Source of the DNA: Homarus americanus
Taxonomy: Eukaryota > Arthropoda > Malacostraca > Decapoda > Nephropidae
Assembly: GCF_018991925.1 (NCBI RefSeq)
Contig: NW_024726235.1
Span: 6,090,350-6,154,349 of the forward strand
DNA: 64,000 nucleotides
Reading direction: 5' to 3'
In this document: piece by piece, positions 55,085 through 64,000 of the stretch
Layout: every line of letters starts with the position of its first letter
Position numbering within the stretch: the first letter of the stretch is position 1
The notes under the pieces: generated by a model
What the model was told of the DNA's origin: nothing
Seen by the model: only the letters and a program-made list of their open reading frames with translations
The model's database searches: none
Translations under genes and position numbers: made by a program

Positions 55085-55627
55085 TGTAGTGGCTCCTCTC
55101 CCCTACAACTCCCAACTGAGCTCCGGCCGCGCGCCTACCAGCCAATCAGCGTACAGCCAGCTACGCTGACAGACTAGGTCTATGCAGTGGACGTAGGGGT
55201 ACGATCGCCGACCTAGTCTCGACCTTCAACTTCCAGCTCAGGATCAGAGCGTTTCACACCTTAAGCTCCTGCTACGAGCACCTCATATCCTGAGTTTCCT
55301 AAATCACATAAATACGGCCCCGGCTGACCGGGGAACTCATTCTACACTCGGCTACCGGACCAGCAACATCTCTCAACAGCTCCTCACCACCCAGCTTCCT
55401 CAGAAACCTCCTCGCCCTACAGGACCTCTGAGCAAGCTACTCCTCACCTAGTCACTCCTAAGCACTGCACTGTACAACAATATATATACAGAAAGCGCAT
55501 TGTGAGTTTCTATTCTACCTCATTCCTGAGTGTGAGATATCTACATGTATGTATGTTTGTGTGCCCATACAAAGAGAAAATAGACAACTAAAGAGAATTG
55601 ACAACTGACCACATACAGTACGCTACA
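55085..55627 (+). repeat. 3' LTR of the gypsy element
   Basis: 543 bp. It is nearly the same as the 5' LTR but with a 21-bp deletion near 55268. ATAAATA at 55308-55314 is the TATA-like box. It ends CGCTACA, followed by the ACCC duplication. Confidence 0.95.
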
Positions 55628-55631
55628 ACCC

Positions 55632-56096
55632 TACCAATCTTCATAAGCACAACAGCTGTCCGTAGTCACTTCATAGGATAAGATGACCCAACCTTCTCAC
55701 CTGGTTATAAATCTTCTTAATTACAAAATTATCCAGTTTGTACATACCATTACTCAAATTCATGTTGACGAATTTGATATGTTTAATGAGACTGGATTCT
55801 ATAATGTTCCTACTGACAATTGAATTACAAGGTAATATTGAGGAGGCATTATCCCAGTCAATGCAATGCTTATTATCTCTCATATGAACGAACAGAGCAT
55901 TGGATTCCTGGCCTGTCCTAACACTATATTCATGCTGTCTAAGTCTAGTTACAAGATCTTTACCTGTCTGGCCTAAGTAGAACATATTACATTCCTTGCA
56001 AGGAACCTTGTAAATGTAGCCGCCTGCCTTGTTGGGGGAGTTCTTGATTAACATTTGTTTTACAGTGCATGAGTTTTTAAATGCCACATTAACGTT
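55632..56096 (-). mobile_element. Penelope-like element, 5'-truncated
   Basis: It carries the GIY-YIG endonuclease end of a Penelope-like retroelement. The reverse transcriptase expected upstream is missing, because the sequence joins a gypsy pol fragment at about 56096-56105. The 3' part continues beyond the gypsy insertion at 46478-46657. Confidence 0.85.
55671..56087 (-). pseudogene. Penelope-like GIY-YIG endonuclease domain
   Basis: 138 open codons. After SCTVKQMLIKN the domain has GGYIYKVPCKEC (the GIY-equivalent strand with the CxxC of Penelope endonucleases), YLGQTGKDLVTRLRQHEYSV (the YIG-equivalent with the catalytic Arg context), then SNALFVHMRDNKHCIDWDNA, giving the His/His part of the zinc-binding linker typical of these elements. 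It ends SSLIKHIKFVN and VIKKIYNQV. In Penelope-like elements this C-terminal nuclease nicks the target DNA for reverse transcription. The domain is intact, but the RT is gone, so the copy cannot move alone. Confidence 0.92.
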
Positions 56097-56104
56097 TCAG
56101 GTTT

Positions 56105-57600
56105 TCAGTTGTAAAGGAATTTGAGATAAATTTTTGTGAGAGTCCTTACTCTGCCGCCATTGTAGTAGTGAGAAAGAAGGATGGAACGCTGAGGTTATGC
56201 ATTGACTATCGTAACCTCAATAAGGTCACAGTACGCAATGCATTTCCTCTGCAAGGATAAATGAAACTCTAGAATCTCTGACGGGGGCCCAGTTTTTCTC
56301 AACTTTCGATATGACGGCTGGATACCGCCAGACCTTTAGACCGTCCAAAGACTGCTTTCAGCACAAGCTTCGGACACTTTGAGTACAGGCGATTGCCAAT
56401 GGGATTGTCAGATAGTCCGGGAACCTTTCAGAGGGGATAGGGGATAAAATCATCTCCTCGTTGCTTGTATACCTTGATGGCGTGATGGTGTCTTCGACTT
56501 CAAGTACAATAGATCAGCATGTAGTCAGATTGAGAGAATTGTTTTGCAGGATGAGGGAGAATAATCTAAGATTTAAACCTAAGAAGTGTGAAATAATGGC
56601 ATCCAAAGTAAACTATTTAGGATATCAGGTGTCCGCTGAAGACGTCACAGCTGATCCAGAGAAAATTAGGGTAGTGAAAGATTGGCTAGTCCCTCAGACG
56701 GTAAAAGACGTGCAGTCCTTTGTAGGATCCGCATCATTTTATAGGAAGTTTGTTAAAGGATATGCCCAAATAGCTGCCCCACTGCATGCATTGATGCATG
56801 GGAAATCTAGAGATCGAGTAGATAGTGAGTGGGGAGAGGGGCAGCAACAGGCTTTCGAGAAGCTGAAAGACAAGGTGATTTCACTCAGGAATTTATATTA
56901 GAGACAGATGCAAGTTTTAGTGGGCTAGGTGCTGTGCTGTCCCAGAGGAAGGACGGCAAGCTGCATCCGGTGTGCTATGCAAGCCGGGGCCTGAGGAAAT
57001 CAGAAAGAAATGTGACAAACTATAGCTCCCGTAAGTTAGAGATGTTAGCACTCAAATGGGCAGTAGTAGACAAGTTCAGGGATTATTTGACGGGGAAACA
57101 TTTCACGGTTTATACAGATAACAACCCACTTAGTCACAGAGAAAATGCTACGCTAGGCGCCATGGAAAGTAGGTGGAATGCTGATCTACAGCAGTTTGAT
57201 TTCACTATCAAGTACAAGCCGGGAAAGAGCAACATGGTGGTAGATACTCTATCTAGGATCTCGACGGAACAGGGGGAAGATAGTGAGGAAGAGTACACAG
57301 CTATGCAGGTCGTAGAGAAGAATGGGGCAGGAATGAATGGACTGTGGACGGTAGATGGGCTGCATAGGGAGCAGGAAGGCATGAAATGTGTTAGAGAGAT
57401 GAGGAGATGGTTGGCAGGAGAGCTGCCGGAGGACGAGGTACAGGTAGAGCTCCAAAATGATGACTTCCGCAGGTTGTACCGAGCGAGGCAATCCCTGATT
57501 GTAAGAGAAGGGGTTGTCTGGCATAGGAGACCAGAAGGAAAGAATCTATGGGGGAGGTACCAGCGTTACCGCCAAAGTTGCAGGAGGCATTGATTAGGTG
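56105..57600 (+). pseudogene. Second Ty3/gypsy pol fragment (RT and RNase H)
   Basis: The RT begins [20 protein letters not shown] and [16 protein letters not shown], then breaks through several frameshifts (56240-56460: [33 protein letters not shown]). From 56461 it reads LVYLDGVMVSS, where the second Asp of the catalytic YxDD box is Gly, followed by FKPKKCEIMASKVNYLGYQV and SFVGSASFYRKFVKGYAQIA. The RNase H follows in another frame (ETDASFSGLGAVLSQ, YTDNNPLSHR, ADLQQFDFTIKYKPGKSN). It ends near VWHRRPEGK, just where the integrase zinc finger should start. No LTRs are seen. It differs in sequence from the 46658 element, so it is a separate, older family. Confidence 0.9.
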
Positions 57601-60177
57601 GAAATTTTGCTGGATATGACTAATTTACGAACCTTCTCAAGAAACTTGCAAGAGGGGTGTGGTTATCTATGCTAGGCAAGACCTTAGAGCCACCCAGGTG
57701 AGGGTACAGGGAGAGGATGTTTTTGAAGAGTCCAAGTGGTGTAAAATTAAATTAAGGGAGGGGACTTACTTATCGTCGGGTGTATCTACAGATCCCCAAA
57801 CTGTGGCCCACTAAATAAAGGAACTTAAGAGCCTTAATAGACAAGGTGGCGATGCTCAACCCTAGCCACCTCCTTATCATGGGAGATTTTAACTATGGCG
57901 ACATCGACTGGAGAAACGAGTTCACCCCAAATGACTTGAATAACCCTGCTACTCTTTTTGTAGAAACTCTGAGAGATAATTTTCTGTTCCAACATGTAAG
58001 AGACCCGACACATTACAGAGGGGAGCAAACTCCCAAGCCACTAGAACCTCATCATAACAAACGAGGAGGGTATGGTGGCCAAACTGGAACACCTTGCCCC
58101 AGTTGGCTACAGTCACCATATAGTGTTGTCATTCAGATTTAAGTGTTACCTAGTTCAAGATAAGGCCAGGCCAAGGTGCAAATATTACAAGGGAAACTAC
58201 AACGGGACGTGGTTGGGTCAAACGATGAGCAGGACAGGAGGATGTATGCAAGAGCCAGAAACCAAGCAAAGGTAGAGTGTAGAATGGCTGAAAAGGAGTT
58301 CCAGACGCTGGTTGCAAGCGAGGTCAAGTCAAACCCAAAGGCGTTTTACCGCTATGCAAAGTCGAAATTAAAAACACGAGTAGGAGTATCTATCAGACCT
58401 GAGGCTTGAATATGGTAGTTAAACAGATTCTGACCAAGATAATGCTGAGGCATTGAACAGCTTCTTTTCCTCGGTGTTCACAAGAGAGGATGCGATTAAC
58501 TTTCTGCGTTTGAGGACAGACGGTTTGACACAGCACTGACCCACATTGTGTTAACAAAAGAGGGTATTAGAAATAATCTGTCTTGGTGCACACCAGAGTG
58601 CTAAGAGAGCTGTGCAACAAGCTTGCCGAGCCCCTGAAGATCCTGTTTTGTAAATGGCTGGATGAACAAAAGGTCTCCAGTGATTGGAAAGTGGCTTATG
58701 TGAGCCCTATCTTCAAGAAGGGCGATCGTCACTCCACGAACAACTATAGACCGGTGAGCCTGACCAGCATAATATGTAAAGTACTTGAGAGTATTATAAG
58801 AGATACAGCGATGGAACATTTACTACGAAACAACCTTGTAAAGGATGGCCAACACGGTTTTATGCCAGGGAGCTCCTACTTAACACAATTGCTCAAGGTA
58901 TTGGATATTTGGACCCATTTTCTGGAACGGGGTGGTAATATCGACAATATATACATAGATTTTGCCAAAGCTTTCAGCAATGTACCCCATGAAAGGATGA
59001 AAATCAAACTGGAAGGGTACGGAATTCGGGGAAATGTCCTCGCGTGGATGGAAGACTTTCTACATGACCGCAAGCAGTGTGTGGTGATTAATGGCACGAA
59101 ATCATCACTTGTACCTGTCACAAGCGGGATACCACAGGGCAGTGTATTGGGCCCGCTGTTGTTTGTTTGTTTCATAAATGACATGCCTGACGTTGTACAC
59201 TCCTCCATACAAATGTTTGCCGACGACGCCAAGTTATTTCGGGAAATCAAGATCCAAGCGGACTGTGAAGAGCTGCAGAAGGACCTCCGTGAGCTCCAAG
59301 AATGGTCGAAGAAATGGCTGCTGAGATTCAATGTCACGAAGTGTAAGAGGATGCACCTGGGGCGTACTAACGGTAAGGAGGCGTATCATATGTCCCAACG
59401 GGATGAAGAAACTGCACTATTTGAGACTGAATGTGAGAAGGACCTAAGTGTGTATGTGGAAAATTAGCTGAAGTTCTCGGGCCATTGAGAGAAGAAGATA
59501 AATCAGGCAAATAAATTATTGGGTCTTATGAGAAGATCGTTCAGATATCTAGACGGTCCGTCCCTCGTAACGATCTTCAAGAGTGAATTGCTTCCCCATC
59601 TGGAGTACTGTTACCCCGTCTGGTCCCCGAGATATGCTAGGGACTGTCAGTTGGTTGAAAATGTTCAAAAGAGGGCCACAAGACTGGTGCCTGCACTTCG
59701 GCACCTCAGCTACCCTGAGAGATTGGAGCGCCTGAACTTGCCTAGCTTATACTACTGACGGGCAAGGGGTGACCTAATTGAGGTGTATAAGCATCTCAAG
59801 GGGCACTACTCATTCGCATGTCCTTACTTGGAGCTGGTGGACGCTCGCCCCACAAGGGGTCACAGCTCAAGATTGAAGAAGCCGCAAGTCCAGAAAACTG
59901 TGAGGGCAAACTTTTCAGAGTGAGAGTTGTGAGCTTTTGGAACAATCTACCAGAAAGTGTTGTGACGGCACCGAGTGTGAGCTATTTCAAGACAAGACTT
60001 GACCAACACTGGAGCAGGTTCAGATACATTCAGGAGCCGGTGCATGCCCAGTACTTGCCAACAGTGCGTAACAGAGACGTGACCGGGCGCCCAAGCGGCT
60101 AACGAGCCGATCTTTTGGTGAAGAGGATAAAAGAAAAGGAAAAGTAATAAGATACGTGACCGATCGCCCAAGCGGCT
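57601..60177 (+). mobile_element. Second CR1-like LINE, 5'-truncated, left of the LTR insertion
   Basis: It contains part of the endonuclease, the RT and the 3' tail. The tail has 77-bp repeats (units starting CGTGACCG at 60078 and 60155). Its last part (AACGAGCCGATCAGTGGTGA...) lies beyond the LTR element at 61749-61795. Confidence 0.88.
57640..59990 (+). pseudogene. LINE ORF2 remnant: endonuclease fragment plus reverse transcriptase
   Basis: Endonuclease pieces are RGVVIYARQDLRATQVRV (about 57650) and, in another frame, HLLIMGDFNYGDIDWRN (about 57870). Several shifts follow. The RT frame 58583-59467 is open for 294 codons: SPIFKKGDRHSTNNYRPVSL, DGQHGFMPGSSYLTQL, YIDFAKAFSNVPHERM, TSGIPQGSVLGPLL and QMFADDAKLF, where FADD is the catalytic box. 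After a TAG at 59465-59467 the thumb region continues (LGLMRRSFRYLDGPSLVTIF, LEYCYPVWSPRYARD, 59519-59758), and a further stop and shift lead into DLIEVYKHLKGHYS. In CR1-type LINEs this protein nicks the target and copies its own RNA. The copy is dead. Confidence 0.9.
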
Positions 60178-60634
60178 TGTGGGGTTATGAGATATTGGTT
60201 CACACTCAGGATGGGATGGAGAAGGGAAACTCACAATGTGCTCTCTATACACATTATATTGGATGTACAATGCAGCTTGGTGGCTGGTGCTGGGAGGAGG
60301 CAGCGTGGTTACAAGCGTGAGTAGGGAGAGCTGGTTGGTGAGGGTGCTCAGAGGAGGACCAGCTTGTGGGTTGCCATGCTCGTCGGCGGGAGCGAGGGCC
60401 GCCAGACAGGAGCGGTGGAGGTGGTGCTACTTGAAGACTGGCTGTAGGTAGAAAGAGAGGTAGGTCACCACGAGGTGAGGTCTTATATAGCGGGGGTAGG
60501 CGTGGCTTAATAGTTGACCTCAGTCATTGTTAGGCGGCGCTGGTTGCCGACCTAGACGACGAGGCATACACTGGGGAATTCGAGGATCGGCTAGTCAGCG
60601 ACAAACGGCGTTTGTTGGGGAGGAATCCACTACA
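60178..60634 (-). repeat. 3' LTR of the small LTR element
   Basis: 457 bp on the minus strand. It carries TATATAAG (complement at 60482-60489) as TATA box. It has an insertion of about 67 bp near 60358-60425 relative to the other LTR, and that insert resembles the element's own interior (GCCGCCAGACAGGAGCGG against GCTGCCAGGCAGGAGCGG near 61048). Confidence 0.92.
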
Positions 60635-61358
60635 ATACTCCCCCTTCCCTCCAGGTGGTGTAGGAGATTTGTTGTCTGCAGCGTTGCATCCCACATGTGA
60701 GACATAACGGCGAGGGCGTGGATGAGCCGACCGCTAGGGGAGACAACTGTCTAGATACACGAGATCTGTGGGAGAAGAGAGGGAGAAGGAGGGTTGTGGA
60801 GGCTATGAATGTTGTGCTTCCCTCGCGGCAAGTACAGAGTCCTTAGATGCGCCTGCTCGGGTGTGTGGGTCTGGGTCAGTAGCAGGGGCTGCGTCAGTAA
60901 GAGGGTCCATGACAGCAGCAGGGTGCATGACAGCAGCAGGGTCCACGACAGCAGCAGGGCGAAGGACAGTAGCAGGGAGTACCTTAGGGAGAAAAAAAAG
61001 GGTGTGTGGGGCCGCTCAGGCGCATGGGCCGCGTCGGTAATAGGGGCTGCCAGGCAGGAGCGGAGGAGGGTCCAGGACAGTGGCAGGGGCTACTGCTGGG
61101 CCGGGGGCGGTGTCTGAGGAAGGACGGTGTGTTGGGGTAGGTAGGACGTGGTGCTTGGGGCAGGAAGAGGAGCTGGTGTCTGCTTAGAGAAGCAGAGCTG
61201 CTCTAGGGTGTCTAACCTGCGGTGTAGAGACAGTAGCTGTAGAGCCGATGAGAGCTGCTTCTGGGTGGATAAGCCAGTCTTCCATGCTGCTTGAAGACTG
61301 GGAGCGTGATCAGTTTCTCCTCCATCCTGTGTGAGTGGTCACTCCGGGGGTCGCCATT

Positions 61359-61748
61359 TGTGGGGTACGAGATGTTGGTTCACACTCAGGATGGGATGGA
61401 GAAAGGAAACTCACAATGTGCTCTCTGTATACATATTATATTGGATGTACAATGCAGCTTGGTGACTGGTGCTGGGAGGAGGGAGCGTGGTTACAAGCGT
61501 GAGTAGGGAGAGCTGGTTGGTGAGGGTGCTCAGAGGAGGTGTTGCTTGCTGCGGCTGTAGCTAGAAGAAGGGGCAGGTCACGGCCAGGTGTGGTCTTATA
61601 TAGCGGGGGAAGGCGTGGCTTGATTGTAGACCTCCGCTTTGTTTGAGGGCGCTGGTTACCTGACCTTGACCAAGAGGGATACACTGAGAGACTGCGGGGG
61701 TCGGCTAGTCAGCGACACACGGCGTTTGTAGGGGAGGAATCCACTACA
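61359..61748 (-). repeat. 5' LTR of the small LTR element
   Basis: 390 bp on the minus strand, with TATATAAG complement at 61595-61602. Apart from the missing ~67-bp segment it matches the 60178-60634 LTR closely (CACAATGTGCTCTCTGTATA, GTGGTTACAAGCGTGAGTAG). Confidence 0.92.
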
Positions 61749-61795
61749 GGCTAACGAGCCGATCAGTGGTGAAGAGGATAAAAAAAAATTAATAA

Positions 61796-62046
61796 ATGGT
61801 GGCCTGAACTCGGAGGTCTGTTGGGTGATACAACTAACAACAAAAGTGTTATCACATCGTTTCTTCTAAGTAAACCAGCTCGCTCTGCTTCACGTTTCCG
61901 GACAACTCAACATATTTTGCTTGTTTCTTTGTAATGTGATATTTTTTAAATTAATCATAATTTTTATCAATATAACGAGGTGTCCTCTTTCGTGAATATG
62001 AATACTAAGTCATATTTTAAGAAATTGCCGAAGATGTGGAATAGAA
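61796..62046 (+). other. Unassigned DNA left of the solo LTR
   Basis: The LINE tail ends near 61795 (poly-A-like AAAAAAAATTAATAAATGG). The remainder has no recognised repeat. An open frame from 61950 runs into the LTR and continues in register on the other side (see findings). No function is assigned. Confidence 0.4.
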
Positions 62047-62050
62047 TGTC

Positions 62051-62889
62051 TGTAGCGTACTTTATTGTGGCCAGTAGTCAATTATCTTTAGATGTCTATT
62101 ATCTCTTTGTATGGCCACACAACGTGCGTACATGTAGATATCTCACACTCAGGAATGAGGTAGAATAGAAACTCACGATGCGTTTTCTGTATATATATTG
62201 TTGTACAGAGTAGTGCTAAGGAGTAACTAAGTGAGGTGTAGTTTGCTCAGAGGTCCTGTAGGGCGAGGAGCTCTCTGAGGAAGCTGGGTGGTGAGGAGCT
62301 GGAGAGAGATCTTGCTGGTCCTGCAGGTCAGAGTAGAATGGTCTCCCGATGATGATGATGATAATGGAGATAAAATGTCAATGGCTTGCCATGGGAAGGG
62401 AGAGAAGAGGTAAGGTAGAAGGAAAGTTATGAAACGGGAAGTAAAGTACTAGAGAATAAGAGCAGGTGGGTTATGCACCAAGCAGAGACGATTTGATTGG
62501 CTGTGGTGGAGGCCGCACTAAGAGGTCGCCCGAGCTCGAGGGAACAGGGGGGGGGGGAGGAGGCTAAGCTAGCTAGCAAGGGGTTGTTAGTTATTGTGTT
62601 AGTTGGAGAGGTCTATTAGGTCCTTGCGTAACTAGTAGAAAACTCTCATCTTTTATCTTATCCCTGTCCAGGCATGGCCGTATTTATACAATTTACGAAG
62701 ATCAGGATTTGGGGTGAGCGTAGCGAGAGGGCCAATCACAGAGGAGGAGGCCCGGCACCCTGGCCCTAGCGTTGCTGCGTGTACGTCCGCGCTGGAGAGT
62801 AGGTCTACCGGCACCGCTGGCTGTACGCTGATTGGCTGGTAGGCGCGCGGGGGCTCAGTTGTCCCTTGTAGGGGATGGAGTCCACTACA
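62051..62889 (-). mobile_element. Solo LTR of the 46658 gypsy family, with an internal insert
   Basis: On the minus strand it starts TGTAGTGGACTCCATCCCCT at 62889 and ends AGTACGCTACA at 62051. It shares CCTACCAGCCAATCAGCGTA, CTCAGAGAGCTCCTCGCCCT-like, and GAGTGTGAGATATCTACATG blocks with the gypsy LTRs. The duplication TGTC lies at 62047-62050 and 62890-62893. It is about 280-300 bp longer than the gypsy LTRs because of extra sequence at roughly 62340-62660. No internal retrotransposon sequence or second LTR is present, as expected after LTR-LTR recombination. Confidence 0.92.
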
Positions 62890-62893
62890 TGTC

Positions 62894-63435
62894 TACAAAT
62901 AAATGTATATGCATTGACAATTATGATATTTGTGAAACATGTTATAGAGGTTTAGAGGGGGTATTCACAATTCATGATAAAAATACAAATGCAGAATATA
63001 TGTACAATTAAGCAAATGCACAGCGAACGAATGGAAAAAGCATTTGCCCCCTGTAATTGGGGAAGGCGGTTAAATGTCGAATACACTGTCGGTGTCGGCC
63101 TTTGTGTGCCACGATGGCTCGATACACAATAACTGGGCCACCATGTCTATGGGGCCCCTTTGTCGCGTGTTTCATTAATGTCATTGAACGAAATATCCAT
63201 TTCTTTAATGATGTTAAGGAGCACAATTAATTTTTACTAGTATTTATAGGCCGTGACTATTTCGACAGTGACAAATATGCAATACATGGACTTTCTTTAC
63301 AGCAACCTCCAACACCACTGTATGAACAGCATTTTCAGATGAAAAGTAATCCACAAAGTCCGAGACTGCCGCTTACCTGGTGGTGTTCACTGTCACTTGT
63401 AGTAAATTGACCTCACCAGTCACCACTCTTGGCCT

Positions 63436-63437
<2 letters not shown>
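62894..63437 (+). other. Unassigned DNA right of the solo LTR
   Basis: It opens with the in-register continuation of the interrupted frame (stop TAA at 63009-63011, Cys-x-Cys and Cys-x-x-Cys near its start). The remainder shows no transposon terminus and no family I recognise. A 72-codon minus frame at 63008-63226 has no recognisable motif. Confidence 0.4.

Positions 63438-63509
<72 letters not shown>
63438..63509. repeat. (TA)n microsatellite
   Basis: About 36 TA units. Confidence 0.95.
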
Positions 63510-63513
<4 letters not shown>

Positions 63514-63605
63514 CACTGTAAATTGATCCAGTATATGATAACCACAAAGGAAAAAGAAACACAAGTTCCCAAGCGCTTTCGTGCCAATTTCGCCTTCAAT
63601 TGGCA

Positions 63606-63607
<2 letters not shown>
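63510..63607 (-). mobile_element. Short Penelope-like terminal fragment between two (TA)n tracts
   Basis: GATAACCACAAAGGAAAAAG, AAGTTCCCAAGCGCTTTCGT and CAATTTCGCCTTCAATTGGC match the 46478-46510 sequence (GATAACCACAAGGAAACAAG, AAGTTCCCAAGCACTTTCAT) and the terminal style of Penelope-like elements. It is less than 100 bp and lies exactly between microsatellites. Confidence 0.6.

Positions 63608-63671
<64 letters not shown>
63608..63671. repeat. (TA)n microsatellite
   Basis: About 32 TA units, grading into TTTATTTATT. 63672-64000 beyond it is AT-rich with nothing recognised. Confidence 0.95.
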
Positions 63672-63675
<4 letters not shown>

Positions 63676-64000
63676 TTATTAATTTATTTATAATGTTTCA
63701 ATAGCTATCAACTGTCAAGTGAAAACAGAGTATGGGCGTATGGAAGCCTTTAATTATACAGATTTATTTTAGTTTATTATTGCAAATAATTTGCGGATTC
63801 TCATTTGTAGACACAGACACACTACTTACTTATGTTAATATCTAATTTATACCTTAATTATATAAAACTGGAAGAAAAATATGAAAATTGTATTCTTACA
63901 GGTAATAAATAGTTTCTGATGCTGTATACTTGGCCCATTTTATCTGATGCAATCATAAACCGGGGTTTGAATATCCCGCTATAAGAGATGTTTACTAAAC

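Larger units (their letters stand above)
46658..55627 (+). mobile_element. Ty3/gypsy LTR retrotransposon, full length, with nested insertion
   Basis: LTRs (TGTAGTGG...GCTACA) lie at 46658-47221 and 55085-55627. The primer-binding region is ATTGGTGACCCCTGGCTCCG, the polypurine tract GGGAGGGGAGGGGGA, with gag, protease, RT, RNase H and integrase in that order. The 4-bp target duplication ACCC lies at 46654-46657 and 55628-55631. The LTRs differ by about a dozen substitutions and one 21-bp indel by eye, so the insertion is not brand new. It landed inside a Penelope-like element and was itself hit in gag by the 48079-51089 element. Confidence 0.95.
60178..61748 (-). mobile_element. Small non-autonomous LTR element inserted in the LINE tail
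   Basis: Read on the minus strand it has a 5' LTR at 61748-61359 (TGTAGTGGATTCCTCCCCTA ... CGTACCCCACA), a primer-binding region AATGGCGACCCCCGGAGTGA, 724 bp of interior, a polypurine tract GGAGGGAAGGGGGAGTAT, and a 3' LTR at 60634-60178. The target duplication is GGCT at 60174-60177 and 61749-61752. The interior keeps only the Pro/Ala-rich tail-like coding debris (60768-61117), so gag and pol are deleted. LTR start, duplication length and tail composition show kinship with the 46658 gypsy family. It would depend on enzymes supplied by a full-length relative. Confidence 0.93.

Noticed and set aside
61950..63420. Considered whether the unassigned DNA is an integrated viral fragment
   Set aside because: Only one short interrupted frame is visible and I recognise no viral family in it; there is no basis for the claim.

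Overview
This is eukaryotic (animal) genomic DNA: AT-rich, intron-containing and dominated by transposable elements. The one recognisable host gene is the 3' end of a CCR4-NOT deadenylase subunit gene (CNOT7/CNOT8, also called CAF1/POP2) on the + strand. A penultimate coding exon lies at 4412-4552 and the terminal coding exon at 38489-38629, so most of the first 38 kb is one intron of 33,936 bp. The repeat mix (CR1-like LINEs, a Penelope-like element, Ty3/gypsy and BEL/Pao relics, and very many Tigger/pogo-type MITEs with TA target duplications) suits an arthropod. A decapod crustacean is my best guess from general knowledge, not something the sequence proves.

Layout. 1-4411: decayed Tigger sequence, a long inverted repeat inside tandem repeats, a MITE, and intron upstream of the exon. 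4553-38488: the giant intron. It holds a 5.6-kb CR1-like LINE (about 9620-15300, minus strand) carrying two clean Tigger-type insertions, deletion derivatives of several Tigger families, a hAT relic, a BEL/Pao pol relic, several medium-copy repeat families (called A to D here) and nested MITEs. 38630-44290: the 3' UTR and/or downstream unique DNA. 44298-45825: a 5'-truncated Tigger element with a broken transposase gene.

46085-61795: an insertion cluster. A LINE 3' fragment and a Penelope-like element (GIY-YIG ORF, minus) are split by a full-length Ty3/gypsy element (46658-55627, LTRs of 564 and 543 bp, 4-bp target duplication ACCC). The gypsy gag gene is itself split by a 3,011-bp element with perfect 14-bp ends (TAGGGTGTGTCATA) and a 9-bp target duplication. 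That inner element carries a broken gene for a protein family I associate only with uncharacterised multi-copy arthropod proteins, with Asp motifs resembling an RNase-H-fold transposase. It is the best candidate for an undescribed system. Beyond it lie a second gypsy pol fragment and a second CR1-like LINE interrupted by a small non-autonomous LTR element (60178-61748, target duplication GGCT). 62051-62889 is a solo LTR with target duplication TGTC. The window ends in TA microsatellites and unassigned DNA.

Almost every mobile-element gene is broken by stops or frameshifts; only the CNOT7-like exons look intact. Boundaries of repeat families A to D were judged by eye.
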